This document shows positions 1 through 7,996 of a DNA stretch of 35,725 bases, one piece after another (the stretch's first letter is position 1; every line of letters starts with the position of its first letter). This DNA comes from Oscillospiraceae bacterium (GTDB taxonomy: Bacteria > Bacillota > Clostridia > Oscillospirales > CAG-272). Below the pieces are notes generated by a model. That model was not told where the DNA came from. It worked only from the letters and a program-made list of their open reading frames with translations, and made no database searches. A program made the position numbers and the translations under genes. Where the stretch lies: NCBI GenBank assembly GCA_015065455.1, contig SVQI01000005.1, forward strand, positions 1 to 35,725, written 5' to 3'.

Positions 1-8
1 CCTCCGCT

Positions 9-1409
9 TCACTTTGACTGACTTGTCCTATTCAATTCCTCAATATTCAAATCAAACTTGATTCGCTCGTGGACATCTTTCCGACTTAAAAGGATTACAG
101 TTTCAACGTGCCCTGTTCTTGGGAACATATCGAATGGAGTAACATCGCCGCAGGTGTACCCGAGTTCAATAAACCATTTTACGTCTCTTGCAAGGGTGTC
201 GGGAGAGCACGATATATAAACGATTCTGTTAACTTTGCTCTCTGAAATTTTTTCTGCCAATTCTTTTGTAATGCCTTTTCTCGGCGGGTCGAGAATTACT
301 ACGTCTGTGTTTTTCAGTATGTTATTACTTGTGTCAGAACTGTCGGCGCATATAAATTCCGCGTTTTCTATGTTGTTTAATTGCATATTTATCTTTGCGT
401 TTTCTATAGCTTCGGGGACGATTTCTACGCCCGTAAGTTTACAATTCTCGATTTGCGAAGCAACACAAAGGCCTATCGTTCCCGTACCGCAATAAAGGTC
501 GGTTATATTTTTACATTCACCCATTTTTACAAGCTCTGCGGCTTTGTTGTATAAAAGCTCGGCGCAATCGTGGTTTACCTGATAGAACGATGCAGGAGAT
601 ATACGGAATTTAAGACCGCACAGAATATCTTCAATGTATTCGTTACCGTACAGTGTAATATATTTTTCGCCGAGAATAACGTTTGTGTTTTTTGTGTTTA
701 CATTTAAGCAAACACCCTTTAGTCCTTTAATCGTTTTTAGTTCTTCGATGAGTTCGTCGGAATGGGGAAGGGCTTGTCCGTTTATTACAAGGCAAACGTT
801 TATTTCTCCCGTTATCTTTCCCTGACGTATATATATGTGTCTTAAAAGTCCTTTTCCGCTTTGTTCATCATAGCCTTTTATGCCGTAGTTATTAATGTGG
901 TTTTTTATTATGTTTATAATAGTTGAAAATTCTTTGGGCTGCAGTATGCAATCGGCGTTTTCGCAAACGTTGTGCGTTCTTTCTGCATAGAAGCCGATCT
1001 TGTTGTCAAAGTTTACGGGATACTGCGCTTTGTTTCTGTATCTTTCGGTTACACCCGTTGACACGACGTCGTTTACTTTTACGTCAATGTTAGCCTTTTT
1101 AAACTCCGCTTCAACAAAAGATTTTTTCAGTTCAAGCTCGTGTTTATATGAGATATGTCTGAAGGAGCAGCCGCCGCAGGATTTGTAAACAGGGCAGGAC
1201 TGTTCTTCTCTGTGACACGATTTTTCTATTAAATTCTCGATTTTACCGATCAGATAGTTTTTGTTGCATTTTATAACTTTTACGTCAAGAACATCTCCCG
1301 TTACGCCGCCTTTGACAAAGCAGACTATGCCGTCAATTCTGCAAACGCCGTAGCCGAGATGATTTATGGTATCTATTTTTGTTCTGTATATTTTATTTTT
1401 TTCGGGCAT
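9..1409 (-). CDS. rlmD: 23S rRNA (uracil-5-)-methyltransferase, RlmD/RumA family
   Basis: SAM-dependent RNA methyltransferase that makes 5-methyluridine in 23S rRNA. The 466-aa product has an N-terminal TRAM-like RNA-binding region (about residues 5-60), a probable 4Fe-4S site formed by C72, C78, C81 and C154, a SAM-binding motif DLYCGTGTIGL near residue 300, DPPRKG, and the catalytic-cysteine motif SCSPDTLARD near residue 400. Length fits the family (430-470 aa). Whether it modifies U1939, U747 or both cannot be read from sequence; many Firmicutes have several paralogues (RlmCD type). The ATG at 1407-1409 follows a GGAGA site. Its promoter is divergent from that of rpmG. The family assignment is secure; the exact target base is inference. 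Confidence 0.93.
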   Translation of the reverse strand: MPEKNKIYRTKIDTINHLGYGVCRIDGIVCFVKGGVTGDVLDVKVIKCNKNYLIGKIENLIEKSCHREEQSCPVYKSCGGCSFRHISYKHELELKKSFVEAEFKKANIDVKVNDVVSTGVTERYRNKAQYPVNFDNKIGFYAERTHNVCENADCILQPKEFSTIINIIKNHINNYGIKGYDEQSGKGLLRHIYIRQGKITGEINVCLVINGQALPHSDELIEELKTIKGLKGVCLNVNTKNTNVILGEKYITLYGNEYIEDILCGLKFRISPASFYQVNHDCAELLYNKAAELVKMGECKNITDLYCGTGTIGLCVASQIENCKLTGVEIVPEAIENAKINMQLNNIENAEFICADSSDTSNNILKNTDVVILDPPRKGITKELAEKISESKVNRIVYISCSPDTLARDVKWFIELGYTCGDVTPFDMFPRTGHVETVILLSRKDVHERIKFDLNIEELNRTSQSK

Positions 1410-1464
1410 AGATAATTCTCCGCATTGTACAGTATTGGTAGTTAAAAAATCCTACTATTATATA

Positions 1465-1493
1465 ATTATATAACATTTTCGCGTTGTTGTAAA
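1465..1493 (-). promoter_or_regulatory. Promoter of rlmD
   Basis: On the minus strand, TTTACA (1488-1493) and TATAAT (1465-1470) are separated by exactly 17 bp. The site lies about 60 bp upstream of the rlmD ATG and only about 30 bp from the divergent rpmG promoter. A second TATAAT-like hexamer nearby makes the exact -10 uncertain. Confidence 0.6.
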
Positions 1494-1520
1494 TATATAT
1501 GTAAAAAATAGGGAAAACTG

Positions 1521-1549
1521 TTGACAAAATACAAAGGACATGCTATAAT
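1521..1549 (+). promoter_or_regulatory. Promoter of the rpmG-secE-nusG-rplKA block
   Basis: Perfect sigma-A consensus: TTGACA at 1521-1526, a 17-bp spacer, TATAAT at 1544-1549, plus an extended -10 (TGC before TATAAT). The expected transcript start is about 1556. This is a very strong promoter, as expected for ribosomal protein genes. Confidence 0.9.
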
Positions 1550-1555
1550 TGATCT

Positions 1556-1579
1556 ACCTCTGCGGAGAGGTCTTTTTTT
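1556..1579 (+). promoter_or_regulatory. Hairpin with U-run at the 5' end of the rpmG transcript
   Basis: ACCTCT (1556-1561), loop GCGG, AGAGGT (1566-1571), then C and seven T (1573-1579). The shape is that of a short intrinsic terminator, yet it begins at the predicted transcription start. It could stabilise the 5' end of the mRNA or cause very early termination. A second small hairpin (GAATAC 1618-1623 / GTATTC 1627-1632) sits just before the rpmG ribosome binding site (GGGAGG at 1640-1645). Confidence 0.5.
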
Positions 1580-1654
1580 GTCGCGTATTTCTTCGTGTGA
1601 GGGAGATAAAATTTTAGGAATACGATGTATTCTGTTATCGGGAGGTGTCTCTGA

Positions 1655-1816
1655 ATGGCTCAGGGAAATAGAGTTAGAATTACACTGGCATGCAGCGAAT
1701 GCAAGCAGAGAAACTACGACACTATGAAGAACAAGAAGAATGATCCTGACAGACTTGAAATGAACAAGTTCTGCCGTTTCTGTCGTAAACATACTCTTCA
1801 TAGAGAAACAAAATAA
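1655..1816 (+). CDS. rpmG: 50S ribosomal protein L33
   Basis: Small zinc-ribbon protein of the large ribosomal subunit, 53 aa, starting [16 protein letters not shown]. The zinc ligands C13/C16 and C40/C43 (two CxxC pairs) are intact, so this is the zinc-binding (C+) form. A GGGAGG site lies 9 bp before the ATG. It is the first gene of the block; the secE ATG follows 11 bp after its stop. L33 immediately upstream of secE is the standard Firmicutes arrangement. Confidence 0.96.
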   Translation: MAQGNRVRITLACSECKQRNYDTMKNKKNDPDRLEMNKFCRFCRKHTLHRETK

Positions 1817-1827
1817 GGAGGTAGCAC

Positions 1828-2157
1828 ATGGCAGATCTTGAAAACAAAGAAACTGAAGTAGCTGAAGCTGCTGAAGAAAAGAAAGTAAAGACTGAAAAGG
1901 CTGTTGACAAAAAAGCTAAAAATGAAAAGTCCAAAAAGGCTGCCCCCAAGAAAAACAAAGTAGGATTCGGAGCAAGAATCAAAAAGTTTTTCAAAGATTA
2001 CAAGAGTGAACTTAAGAAGATAGTATGGTTGTCGCCTAAAACAACAGTCCAGTATACAGGTATGGTATTGGGCATGATGATAGTTGTAAGTGTGTTTATC
2101 GGCTTGCTTGATTTAGGCTTCTCTGCGCTCTTAAGCTTGCTTGCTGGGTTGGTTTGA
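1828..2157 (+). CDS. secE: Preprotein translocase subunit SecE
   Basis: Essential small subunit of the SecYEG protein-export channel in the cytoplasmic membrane. The 109-aa protein has a lysine- and alanine-rich, highly charged N-terminal extension (residues 1-50), then the conserved cytoplasmic amphipathic segment FFKDYKSELKKIVWLSPK (about 54-71) and one C-terminal membrane span (about 77-105). This is the single-span form usual in Gram-positive bacteria, with a longer charged tail than the roughly 60-aa Bacillus protein. A GGAGG site precedes the ATG. It lies between rpmG and nusG, and its TGA is 2 bp before the nusG ATG. Confidence 0.95.
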   Translation: MADLENKETEVAEAAEEKKVKTEKAVDKKAKNEKSKKAAPKKNKVGFGARIKKFFKDYKSELKKIVWLSPKTTVQYTGMVLGMMIVVSVFIGLLDLGFSALLSLLAGLV

Positions 2158-2159
2158 TT

Positions 2160-2702
2160 ATGAGTGATCTTAACGATATCAGCCGTCAGGCGTGTTGGTA
2201 TGTTGTCCACACGTATTCGGGCTATGAAAACAAAGTAAAAGCCAATCTTGAAAAAATCGTGGAAAACCGCGGGCTTCAGCATTTGATTTTCGATTCGATC
2301 ATTCCCGTTGAAACGGTGAAGGACGGAGAAGAGGAAGATGCAAAGGAAGTAGAGAATAAGATTTTCCCGAGTTACGTTCTCATAAAGATGATTATGTCTG
2401 ACGAGAGCTGGCACGTGGTAAGAAATATTCGCGGTGTTACAGGATTTGTAGGTCCCGGTTCGAAGCCGGTACCGCTTACCGATGAAGAAGTTGCAAGTAT
2501 CGGCATTGAAATACGTGCTATTACTCTTGACTATAACGTAGGCGACAGCGTTAAGATTAAGAGCGGTACCCTCAGCGGATTTATTGGTAGAGTTGAAGAA
2601 ATTTCCGAAGATAAGAAAAAGATCAAAGTTATGGCAACTATTTTCGGAAGAGAAACGCCTGTTGAGCTTGACTCTGACAGCGTTGAAATTTTAGAGGTTT
2701 AA
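2160..2702 (+). CDS. nusG: Transcription termination/antitermination factor NusG
   Basis: RNA polymerase-binding elongation factor that links transcription to Rho and to the ribosome. It has 180 aa: an NGN domain (WYVVHTYSGYENKVKANLE near residue 12, then FPSYVLIKM and the NIRGVTGFVG segment), followed by a C-terminal KOW domain (GDSVKIKSGTLSGFIGRVEE near 130-150). The ATG at 2160 is chosen; an in-frame TTG at 2154 would overlap the secE stop and add only two residues. The 2-bp gap after secE and the weak ribosome binding site suggest translational coupling. Confidence 0.96.
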   Translation: MSDLNDISRQACWYVVHTYSGYENKVKANLEKIVENRGLQHLIFDSIIPVETVKDGEEEDAKEVENKIFPSYVLIKMIMSDESWHVVRNIRGVTGFVGPGSKPVPLTDEEVASIGIEIRAITLDYNVGDSVKIKSGTLSGFIGRVEEISEDKKKIKVMATIFGRETPVELDSDSVEILEV

Positions 2703-2729
2703 TTTATTTAAATCATCCTTTGCTTAAAG

Positions 2730-2802
2730 CACGTGCAAAAAAGACACGTGTATCGTGGGAGGGAGAAAATTTTACTTATAATTCTCCCGCATTAGAACCA
2801 CA
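2730..2802 (+). promoter_or_regulatory. rplK leader with L1-binding mimic (autogenous control)
   Basis: GTGG (2755-2758) pairs with CCAC (2798-2801), and GGGAGAA (2761-2767) with TTCTCCC (2782-2788). The GTGGGAGG and AACCAC strands resemble the L1 site of 23S rRNA (helices 76-77, GGUGGGAGG opposite UACCACC). L1 repressing its own rplK-rplA mRNA through such a mimic is established in E. coli; that this leader does so is inference. A preceding hairpin, CACGTG (2730-2735) / CACGTG (2745-2750), is also visible. Confidence 0.7.
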
Positions 2803-2819
2803 TTCGGAGGTGTATAGAA

Positions 2820-3245
2820 ATGGCAAAGAAAATTCAGGGTTATATCAAACTTCAGATTCCCGCCGGTAAAGCTACTCCTCAGCCCCCTATCGGTCCGGCT
2901 TTGGGTCAGTACGGTGTAAGCATTCCTAACTTCACAAAGGAATTCAACGAACGCACAAAGAATGATATGGGTCTTATTATTCCTGTAGTAATTACAGTAT
3001 ATGCAGACCGTTCGTTCTCATTTATCACAAAGACTCCCCCCGCACCTGTTCTTATCAAGAAGGCATGCGGAATTGAAACAGCATCTGCAGCACCTAACAA
3101 GACAAAGGTTGCAAAGCTCACAAAAGAGCAGGTTCAGAAGATTGCTGAAACAAAGATGCCCGACCTTAATGCAGCTTCTCTTGAAGCAGCAATGAGCATG
3201 ATCGCCGGTACTGCACGCAGTATGGGTATCACAGTTGAGGAATAA
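2820..3245 (+). CDS. rplK: 50S ribosomal protein L11
   Basis: L11 forms the GTPase-associated centre at the base of the ribosomal stalk and is the site of thiostrepton action. Length is 141 aa, typical of the family. The N-terminal domain carries the conserved proline-rich segment [19 protein letters not shown]; the C-terminal RNA-binding domain ends with [20 protein letters not shown] and the GITVEE tail. A GGAGGTG site precedes the ATG. It is followed 14 bp later by rplA and preceded by the L1-type leader. Confidence 0.98.
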   Translation: MAKKIQGYIKLQIPAGKATPQPPIGPALGQYGVSIPNFTKEFNERTKNDMGLIIPVVITVYADRSFSFITKTPPAPVLIKKACGIETASAAPNKTKVAKLTKEQVQKIAETKMPDLNAASLEAAMSMIAGTARSMGITVEE

Positions 3246-3259
3246 GGAGGGTTTAAACA

Positions 3260-3952
3260 ATGAAAATGGGAAAGAAATACAGCGACAGCGTAAAGCTGCT
3301 CGAAAAAGCTAAACTTTATGATGCAAACGAGGCTATTGCTCTCGTATGCCAGACAGCAAAAGCAAAATTTGATGAAACAATCGAACTTCACATCCGTCTC
3401 GGTGTTGACTCCCGTCATGCTGACCAGCAGGTTAGAGGCGCTATTGTCCTCCCCAACGGAACAGGTAAGACTGTAAGAACTCTCGTATTCGCAAAGGGCG
3501 ACAAGGTTCAGGCTGCTCTTGATGCAGGCGCTGACTATGCAGGTGCTGAAGAATACGTTGAAAAGATCCAGAAAGAAAACTGGTTTGAATTCGACGTTAT
3601 CATCGCATCTCCCGATATGATGGGCTTGGTTGGTCGTCTCGGTAAGGTTCTCGGTCCTAAGGGACTTATGCCTAACCCTAAGGCAGGAACAGTTACTCCC
3701 GACGTTGCTAAGGCTGTTAAAGAAGCTAAAGCAGGTAAGATCGAATACCGTCTCGATAAGACAAACATTATCCACTGTCCTATCGGTAAGGCTTCCTTCG
3801 GAGCTGAAAAACTCACAGAAAACTTTGAAGCACTCATCGGTGCAGTTATCAAGGCTAAGCCTGCTGCTGCAAAGGGTCAGTACATCAAGAGCTGTGTAAT
3901 TGCTTCTACAATGGGCCCCGGTATCAAGATCAACTACGCAAAACTCGGTTAA
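3260..3952 (+). CDS. rplA: 50S ribosomal protein L1
   Basis: L1 forms the mobile L1 stalk at the ribosomal E site and acts as translational repressor of its own operon in other bacteria. The 230-aa product has the usual two-domain L1 composition, with the conserved central segment [20 protein letters not shown] and a C-terminal [10 protein letters not shown]. The start at 3260 is chosen because AAGGAGGG (3244-3251) lies 8 bp before it; the next ATG (3266) is too far from that site. A strong terminator follows, so rplJ and rplL, usually next in line, are not part of this transcript. Confidence 0.98.
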   Translation: MKMGKKYSDSVKLLEKAKLYDANEAIALVCQTAKAKFDETIELHIRLGVDSRHADQQVRGAIVLPNGTGKTVRTLVFAKGDKVQAALDAGADYAGAEEYVEKIQKENWFEFDVIIASPDMMGLVGRLGKVLGPKGLMPNPKAGTVTPDVAKAVKEAKAGKIEYRLDKTNIIHCPIGKASFGAEKLTENFEALIGAVIKAKPAAAKGQYIKSCVIASTMGPGIKINYAKLG

Positions 3953-3965
3953 TTTTAAGTTTTGT

Positions 3966-3998
3966 AAAAAAGCTTTCGTATTTTACGAAAGCTTTTTT
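3966..3998 (+). terminator. Intrinsic terminator of the rpmG-rplA block
   Basis: Perfect 15-bp stem: AAAAAAGCTTTCGTA (3966-3980), loop TTT, TACGAAAGCTTTTTT (3984-3998). The 3' arm ends in the U-run. The A-run at the 5' end could let it also act on the opposite strand. Confidence 0.9.
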
Positions 3999-4006
3999 TG
4001 TTTTAC

Positions 4007-4035
4007 TTGATTATGTATGCAAAATGTGGTAAAAT
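4007..4035 (+). promoter_or_regulatory. Promoter of the iron-sulfur flavoprotein gene
   Basis: TTGATT (4007-4012), a 17-bp spacer, TAAAAT (4030-4035) with an extended -10 (TGG just upstream). It begins immediately after the rplA terminator. A later TATAAT at 4055-4060 lacks a well-spaced -35. Confidence 0.5.
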
Positions 4036-4083
4036 TACGTTACACTTAATATTATATAATAAAAATAGAGGGAGATAATATAT

Positions 4084-4701
4084 ATGAAAGTACTTATGTT
4101 GAACGGAAGTCCCAGAAAAAACGGAAATACAAGTCTTGCTTTGAACGAGGTTAAAGGCGTTCTTGAGCAAGAGGGGATAGATGTCGAAATAATTCAAGTC
4201 GGCAATATGGATATAACAGGATGCAAGGGGTGCCTTTACTGCAAGGAAAAAGGAAAATGTGTAAAGGATGATATTGTAAATGAGCTTGCAAAAAAGCTTG
4301 AAGAAGCCGACGGACTTGTCGTAGGAAGCCCTGTATATTACGCATCTGCCAACGGAACTCTCATATCTTTGCTTGACAGGCTTTTTTACAGCACCAAATT
4401 TAATAAGTCGATGAAGGTTGGCGCTTCCGTTGCTGTTGCAAGAAGAGGCGGTTGTTCTTCGACTTTTGATGAACTCAACAAATATTTCACTATTTCAGGT
4501 ATGCCTGTATGTTCAAGCCAGTATTGGAACAGCGTTCACGGCAGAGGCGTTGGTGAAGCCGTAAAAGATGAAGAGGGAATGCAGACTATGCGTACACTTG
4601 CTCGCAATATGGCATTTTTGATGAAGAGTATTGCCCTTGGAAAAGAAAAATACGGTATCCCCGAAAAAGAAGCGCCTGTTATGACGAGCTTTATAAAATA
4701 A
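4084..4701 (+). CDS. Iron-sulfur flavoprotein / NAD(P)H-dependent FMN reductase family
   Basis: A 205-aa flavodoxin-fold protein with the FMN phosphate-binding loop LNGSPRKNGNTS at residues 6-17. A compact cysteine motif C47-x2-C50-x2-C53-x5-C59 matches the 4Fe-4S motif of archaeal and clostridial iron-sulfur flavoproteins (Isf), so an FMN plus 4Fe-4S electron-transfer protein is likely. GSPVYYASANG near residue 80 is the second flavin-contact loop. Electron donor and acceptor are unknown; in anaerobes such proteins are linked to oxygen or peroxide detoxification and general redox chemistry. AGAGGGAG lies 9 bp before the ATG. It appears monocistronic, with its own promoter and terminator. Family call firm, physiological role inference. 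Confidence 0.85.
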   Translation: MKVLMLNGSPRKNGNTSLALNEVKGVLEQEGIDVEIIQVGNMDITGCKGCLYCKEKGKCVKDDIVNELAKKLEEADGLVVGSPVYYASANGTLISLLDRLFYSTKFNKSMKVGASVAVARRGGCSSTFDELNKYFTISGMPVCSSQYWNSVHGRGVGEAVKDEEGMQTMRTLARNMAFLMKSIALGKEKYGIPEKEAPVMTSFIK

Positions 4702-4733
4702 AAAATTCTCGGAATTTATTCCGAGAATTTTTT
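4700..4733. terminator. Bidirectional terminator between the flavoprotein gene and purC
   Basis: AAAAATTCTCGGAA (4701-4714), loop TTTA, TTCCGAGAATTTTT (4719-4732). A- and T-runs on the two sides let it serve the plus-strand flavoprotein gene and the convergent minus-strand purC. Confidence 0.9.
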
Positions 4734-4745
4734 GTTTGTCTGTAA

Positions 4746-5429
4746 TTATCTGTTAAGGATATACTTTGTGAGTTCAACGGGATCAACGATCTTTCCGTCT
4801 TTGTATACACGCATATTACCGGAAGCGATTTCGTCAATAAGAATAACTTCGCCGTTGTTGTAACCAAATTCAAATTTGATATCCCAAAGGTCAAGACCGA
4901 TAGATTTGAGGTCGTCAGCAACAATCTTTGTGATTTTGAGTGTCTGTTCTTTCATGCTCTTGAAAAGCTCTTCGCTCATAACACCGAGCGCTGCCAAGCC
5001 TTCAGATGTAACCAACGGGTCGCCCTTTGCATCGTTTTTGAACGTACATTCAACGTATCCGCCTTCAAGAACTGTACCATCTTCGATGTATTCACCGTAT
5101 CTGCGGATAAAGCTTCCTGTTGCAACCAAACGGCAGATAACTTCGAGACCGTGTCCGAATACTTCTCCGGGAAGAACTTCCATAGTTGCTTCTTCAATGT
5201 TTGCGCTTACGTAGTGAGTTTTGATGCCTGCTGCCTTGAGCATTTCAAAGTAGTAAACGGATGTCTGAAGATTAGCCTTTCCGATACCTTCAATTGTAAG
5301 GCCTACTGTGTTTTCTCCGGGATCAAACACGCCGTCTTTGCCTGTGCAGTCGTCTTTGAATTTGAGTAATACGTTTCCGTTATCAAGGGAGTAAACGTCT
5401 TTTGTTTTGCCTTTGTAAGTTAATTTCAT
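4746..5429 (-). CDS. purC: Phosphoribosylaminoimidazole-succinocarboxamide synthase (SAICAR synthetase)
   Basis: Cytoplasmic enzyme of de novo purine synthesis that joins CAIR and aspartate using ATP to give SAICAR. The 227-aa protein begins with the family signature [16 protein letters not shown] (ATP-binding glycine loop), contains [17 protein letters not shown] (substrate-binding arginines near 80-95) and ends with a DEIASGNMR motif. Length matches the bacterial monofunctional form (about 235 aa). It lies 51 bp downstream of an aminotransferase gene on the same strand and probably shares its transcript. No other pur genes are present in the window, so it is split from any main purine operon. 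Confidence 0.96.
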   Translation of the reverse strand: MKLTYKGKTKDVYSLDNGNVLLKFKDDCTGKDGVFDPGENTVGLTIEGIGKANLQTSVYYFEMLKAAGIKTHYVSANIEEATMEVLPGEVFGHGLEVICRLVATGSFIRRYGEYIEDGTVLEGGYVECTFKNDAKGDPLVTSEGLAALGVMSEELFKSMKEQTLKITKIVADDLKSIGLDLWDIKFEFGYNNGEVILIDEIASGNMRVYKDGKIVDPVELTKYILNR

Positions 5430-5480
5430 CGGTAGTTCCTTCTTTCAATAAAATATATACAACTTGTTATATTGTAAAAA

Positions 5481-6659
5481 TTATTTTTGTTCAGCCTTAA
5501 TTTTAGCAACGAAAGCTTCCATTTTTTCAAGAGCCTTCTTAATGTGTTCAACTGAGTAAGCGTAAGATATTCTTGCAAAACCTTCGCCGCAAGCGCCAAA
5601 TGCTGTTCCGGGAACGATTGCAACGCCTTCCTCGCGGAGAAGTCTCTGGCAGAATTCATCACTTGTAAGACCAAATTTGCCAATGTTGGGGAATACGTAG
5701 AATGCGCCTTCAGCTTCAAAACAGTCGATTCCAATTTTACGGAGTCCTTCAATTATAGTAACGCGGCGTTTGTTGTATTCTTCAGCCATTACCTTAACGT
5801 CTTCATCACCGTTCTTTACAGCTTCGATTGCAGCGTACTGGCTCGTTGTGGGAGCACACATGATAGCGTACTGATGAAGCTTGAGGATCTGAGCTGTGAT
5901 AGGTGCGGGAGCTGCGATATAACCCATTCTCCAACCGGTCATAGCGTAAGCCTTTGAAAAACCGCTTGCAATTATTGTTCTTTCCCACATTCCGGGAAGA
6001 CTTGCAAAAGAACAGTGGTCTCTGCCGTATGTAAGTTCGCCGTATATTTCGTCAGAGAGAACGAGAATGTTTGTATCACGGATAATGTCAGCGATAGGTT
6101 CGAGGTCTTCCTTTGTCATAATAGCGCCGGTGGGGTTGTTGGGGTAGGGAAGAATGAGCATCTTTGTTTTAGGAGTAATAGCCGCTTTGAGCGCTTCGGG
6201 AGTTAATTTGAACTTATCTTTTTCTGTTGTGTTGATGATAACGGGAGTACCGCCTGCAAGCTCAACCAACGGAGGATAGCATACAAATGCGGGGAGAGGA
6301 ATAATAACCTCGTCGCCGGGATTTATACAAGCACGGATAGCGTTGTCTATAGCTTCTGAACCGCCTACGGTAACGATAACTTCTTTAAGCGGCTCGTACT
6401 TTGTAGAAAAACGTCTGTCAAGATAGTTAGCGATTTCTGTACGAAGCTCAGTCATACCGCTGTTTGACGTGTATTTTGTGTCGCCTTTTTGAAGACTTTC
6501 GATTGCAACGTCGCGTATGTGCTTGGGTGTAACGAAATCAGGTTCGCCTACGGTAAGGGATACAACGTCCTTCATTTCCGCTGCGATGTCAAAGAATTTT
6601 CGGATACCTGAGGGTTGAATGTTCTGTACTTTTTTTGAAAGTATATTTTGGTAATCCAT
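5481..6659 (-). CDS. PLP-dependent class I/II aminotransferase (aspartate aminotransferase family)
   Basis: Cytoplasmic fold-type I PLP enzyme of 392 aa. Visible motifs are VGEPDF (37-42), NPTG (175-178), D203 in SDEIYGEL (contacts the PLP ring nitrogen), the Schiff-base lysine K236 in SGFSKAYAMTGWRMGY, and an arginine near residue 370 (GFARISYA) for the substrate alpha-carboxylate. It resembles the PatA/aspartate aminotransferase subgroup common in Clostridia. The amino donor and acceptor cannot be read from sequence: aspartate, alanine, aromatic or N-acetyl-diaminopimelate substrates are all possible. A GAAAGGAGC ribosome binding site precedes the ATG. It is first in a two-gene unit with purC. 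Confidence 0.92.
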   Translation of the reverse strand: MDYQNILSKKVQNIQPSGIRKFFDIAAEMKDVVSLTVGEPDFVTPKHIRDVAIESLQKGDTKYTSNSGMTELRTEIANYLDRRFSTKYEPLKEVIVTVGGSEAIDNAIRACINPGDEVIIPLPAFVCYPPLVELAGGTPVIINTTEKDKFKLTPEALKAAITPKTKMLILPYPNNPTGAIMTKEDLEPIADIIRDTNILVLSDEIYGELTYGRDHCSFASLPGMWERTIIASGFSKAYAMTGWRMGYIAAPAPITAQILKLHQYAIMCAPTTSQYAAIEAVKNGDEDVKVMAEEYNKRRVTIIEGLRKIGIDCFEAEGAFYVFPNIGKFGLTSDEFCQRLLREEGVAIVPGTAFGACGEGFARISYAYSVEHIKKALEKMEAFVAKIKAEQK

Positions 6660-6700
6660 AATATAATGCTCCTTTCAAGCAACTAATTTCCAATTCACAG

Positions 6701-6709
6701 ATATTATAA
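6701..6709 (-). promoter_or_regulatory. Extended -10 promoter of the aminotransferase-purC unit
   Basis: Minus strand reads TGTTATAAT, an extended -10 (TGn-TATAAT), about 42 bp upstream of the aminotransferase ATG. No well-spaced TTGACA-like hexamer is visible. The rest of the 242-bp gap (6660-6901) is very AT-rich and holds nothing else I can name apart from the presumed, unresolved promoter of the lipoprotein gene. Confidence 0.5.
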
Positions 6710-6901
6710 CATTTTTTTGTTGTGTTTGTCTATACTTATTCGCCATTATTCAAAAAAATATTTTATTCTTTTTTCAGAGTTTTTTGTGTAATAGTAATAA
6801 ATGTTTCAAAATTGTAAATATATAGTATTTGTTCTTTATTTTTTGTAAAAAATGTGGTAACATAATAAAGATATTATTGATTTTCTAAAGGAGTTAGAAA
6901 T

Positions 6902-7978
6902 ATGAGAAAACTCAGTTTTGTTTTGGCAGTTTTGCTTATGTGTACCGTGATTTTCACAGGCTGCGCAAGCAAAGAAGAAAAGATTTATGATTACGACCTC
7001 AAAGAGTATATTACCGTCGGCACTTTCCCGAAGGTAAAGCTTGATGAAGAGGCGTTACAGAAGGCTATTGACGATGCAGTTAAGAGTATTGCAGAAAAGA
7101 ACAAAGTAACGACTGATGTAACAGACAGAGCCGTTGCAAAGGGTGATACTGTTAACATTGACTATGTCGGAAAAATAGACGGCAAGGAATTTACCGGCGG
7201 GTCTGCAAAGGGTACAAATCTTACAATCGGTTCTAACAAATTTATCGCAGGCTTTGAAGACGGGCTTATAGGTTGGAATATAGGTGATGAAAAGGATCTT
7301 AACCTTGTGTTCCCCGAAGATTATTCAAACAAGGATATTGCAGGTAAGGACGTTGTATTTACTGTAAAGATCAACAGCATCAAAACAGAAACAATTCCTG
7401 AACTTACCGATAAGATGATCGAAGATTTAAAAACAGATGACTATAAGACTGTTGCCGAATTTCTTAAAGTTCACAGAAAAGAAAACGTTGAGGATCTTCT
7501 TTGGAAAGGGTTCCTTGATTCTTGTAAGGTAACAAAGTATCCCGAAAAGGAAACAAAAGAATTATATAACAAGACAATTGAAACTTATAAGGCTATGGCT
7601 ATAAACTACTACGGAACGACACTTCAGAATCTTGTTACGGGCTACGGCTACAAGACTCTTGATGATTTCTTTGCTGAAACACTTGCAAATTCAAGAGATA
7701 CAGTTAAAGAAGAAATGGCTGTATATTACATTGTAAGAGAACACAAGATTGAAATTTCCGACGAAGACTATAAGACTCTCGGTCTTGAAATGGCAAAGGA
7801 AAACAATTACAAGACTCTGGAAGAATATGAGAATTACGTAGGCGTTGAGGCAATCAAATATAATATATATAAGGACAAGATCGTAGAAATGGCTGTAAAG
7901 GCTAACGCTATTGATTTTGATTCTCCTGTTGAGACTTCTGCAGCAGACAAGAAGCAGGACGTTACAACTGCTGCATAA
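6902..7978 (+). CDS. Trigger-factor-like FKBP-type peptidyl-prolyl isomerase lipoprotein
   Basis: Probably an extracytoplasmic folding catalyst. The 358-aa product has a type II signal peptide: positive start MRKL, hydrophobic core 5-18, and lipobox FTGC with lipidation at C21. An FKBP domain follows at about residues 76-152 (GDTVNIDYVGKIDGKEFTGG, then FIAGFEDGLIGWNIGDEKD). The remaining 200 residues are helical and resemble the trigger factor C-terminal substrate cradle. The layout is thus trigger factor without its ribosome-binding domain, moved outside the membrane, functionally comparable to PrsA. The protein ends in a hydrophilic tail. AAAGGAG precedes the ATG and a terminator follows, so it is likely monocistronic. 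Isomerase activity and clients are inference. Confidence 0.88.
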   Translation: MRKLSFVLAVLLMCTVIFTGCASKEEKIYDYDLKEYITVGTFPKVKLDEEALQKAIDDAVKSIAEKNKVTTDVTDRAVAKGDTVNIDYVGKIDGKEFTGGSAKGTNLTIGSNKFIAGFEDGLIGWNIGDEKDLNLVFPEDYSNKDIAGKDVVFTVKINSIKTETIPELTDKMIEDLKTDDYKTVAEFLKVHRKENVEDLLWKGFLDSCKVTKYPEKETKELYNKTIETYKAMAINYYGTTLQNLVTGYGYKTLDDFFAETLANSRDTVKEEMAVYYIVREHKIEISDEDYKTLGLEMAKENNYKTLEEYENYVGVEAIKYNIYKDKIVEMAVKANAIDFDSPVETSAADKKQDVTTAA

Positions 7979-7996
7979 TTAATAATAAAAAACGTT

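Noticed and set aside
3134..3775. Open frame of 213 codons on the minus strand opposite rplK-rplA
   Set aside because: It is antisense to two certain ribosomal protein genes, cysteine- and phenylalanine-rich, with no family motif; a codon-usage shadow.
6843..6877. Promoter of the FKBP lipoprotein gene
   Set aside because: ATGTGGTAACAT resembles the extended -10 of the flavoprotein gene, and several A/T-rich hexamers are present, but no pair with good spacing could be chosen.
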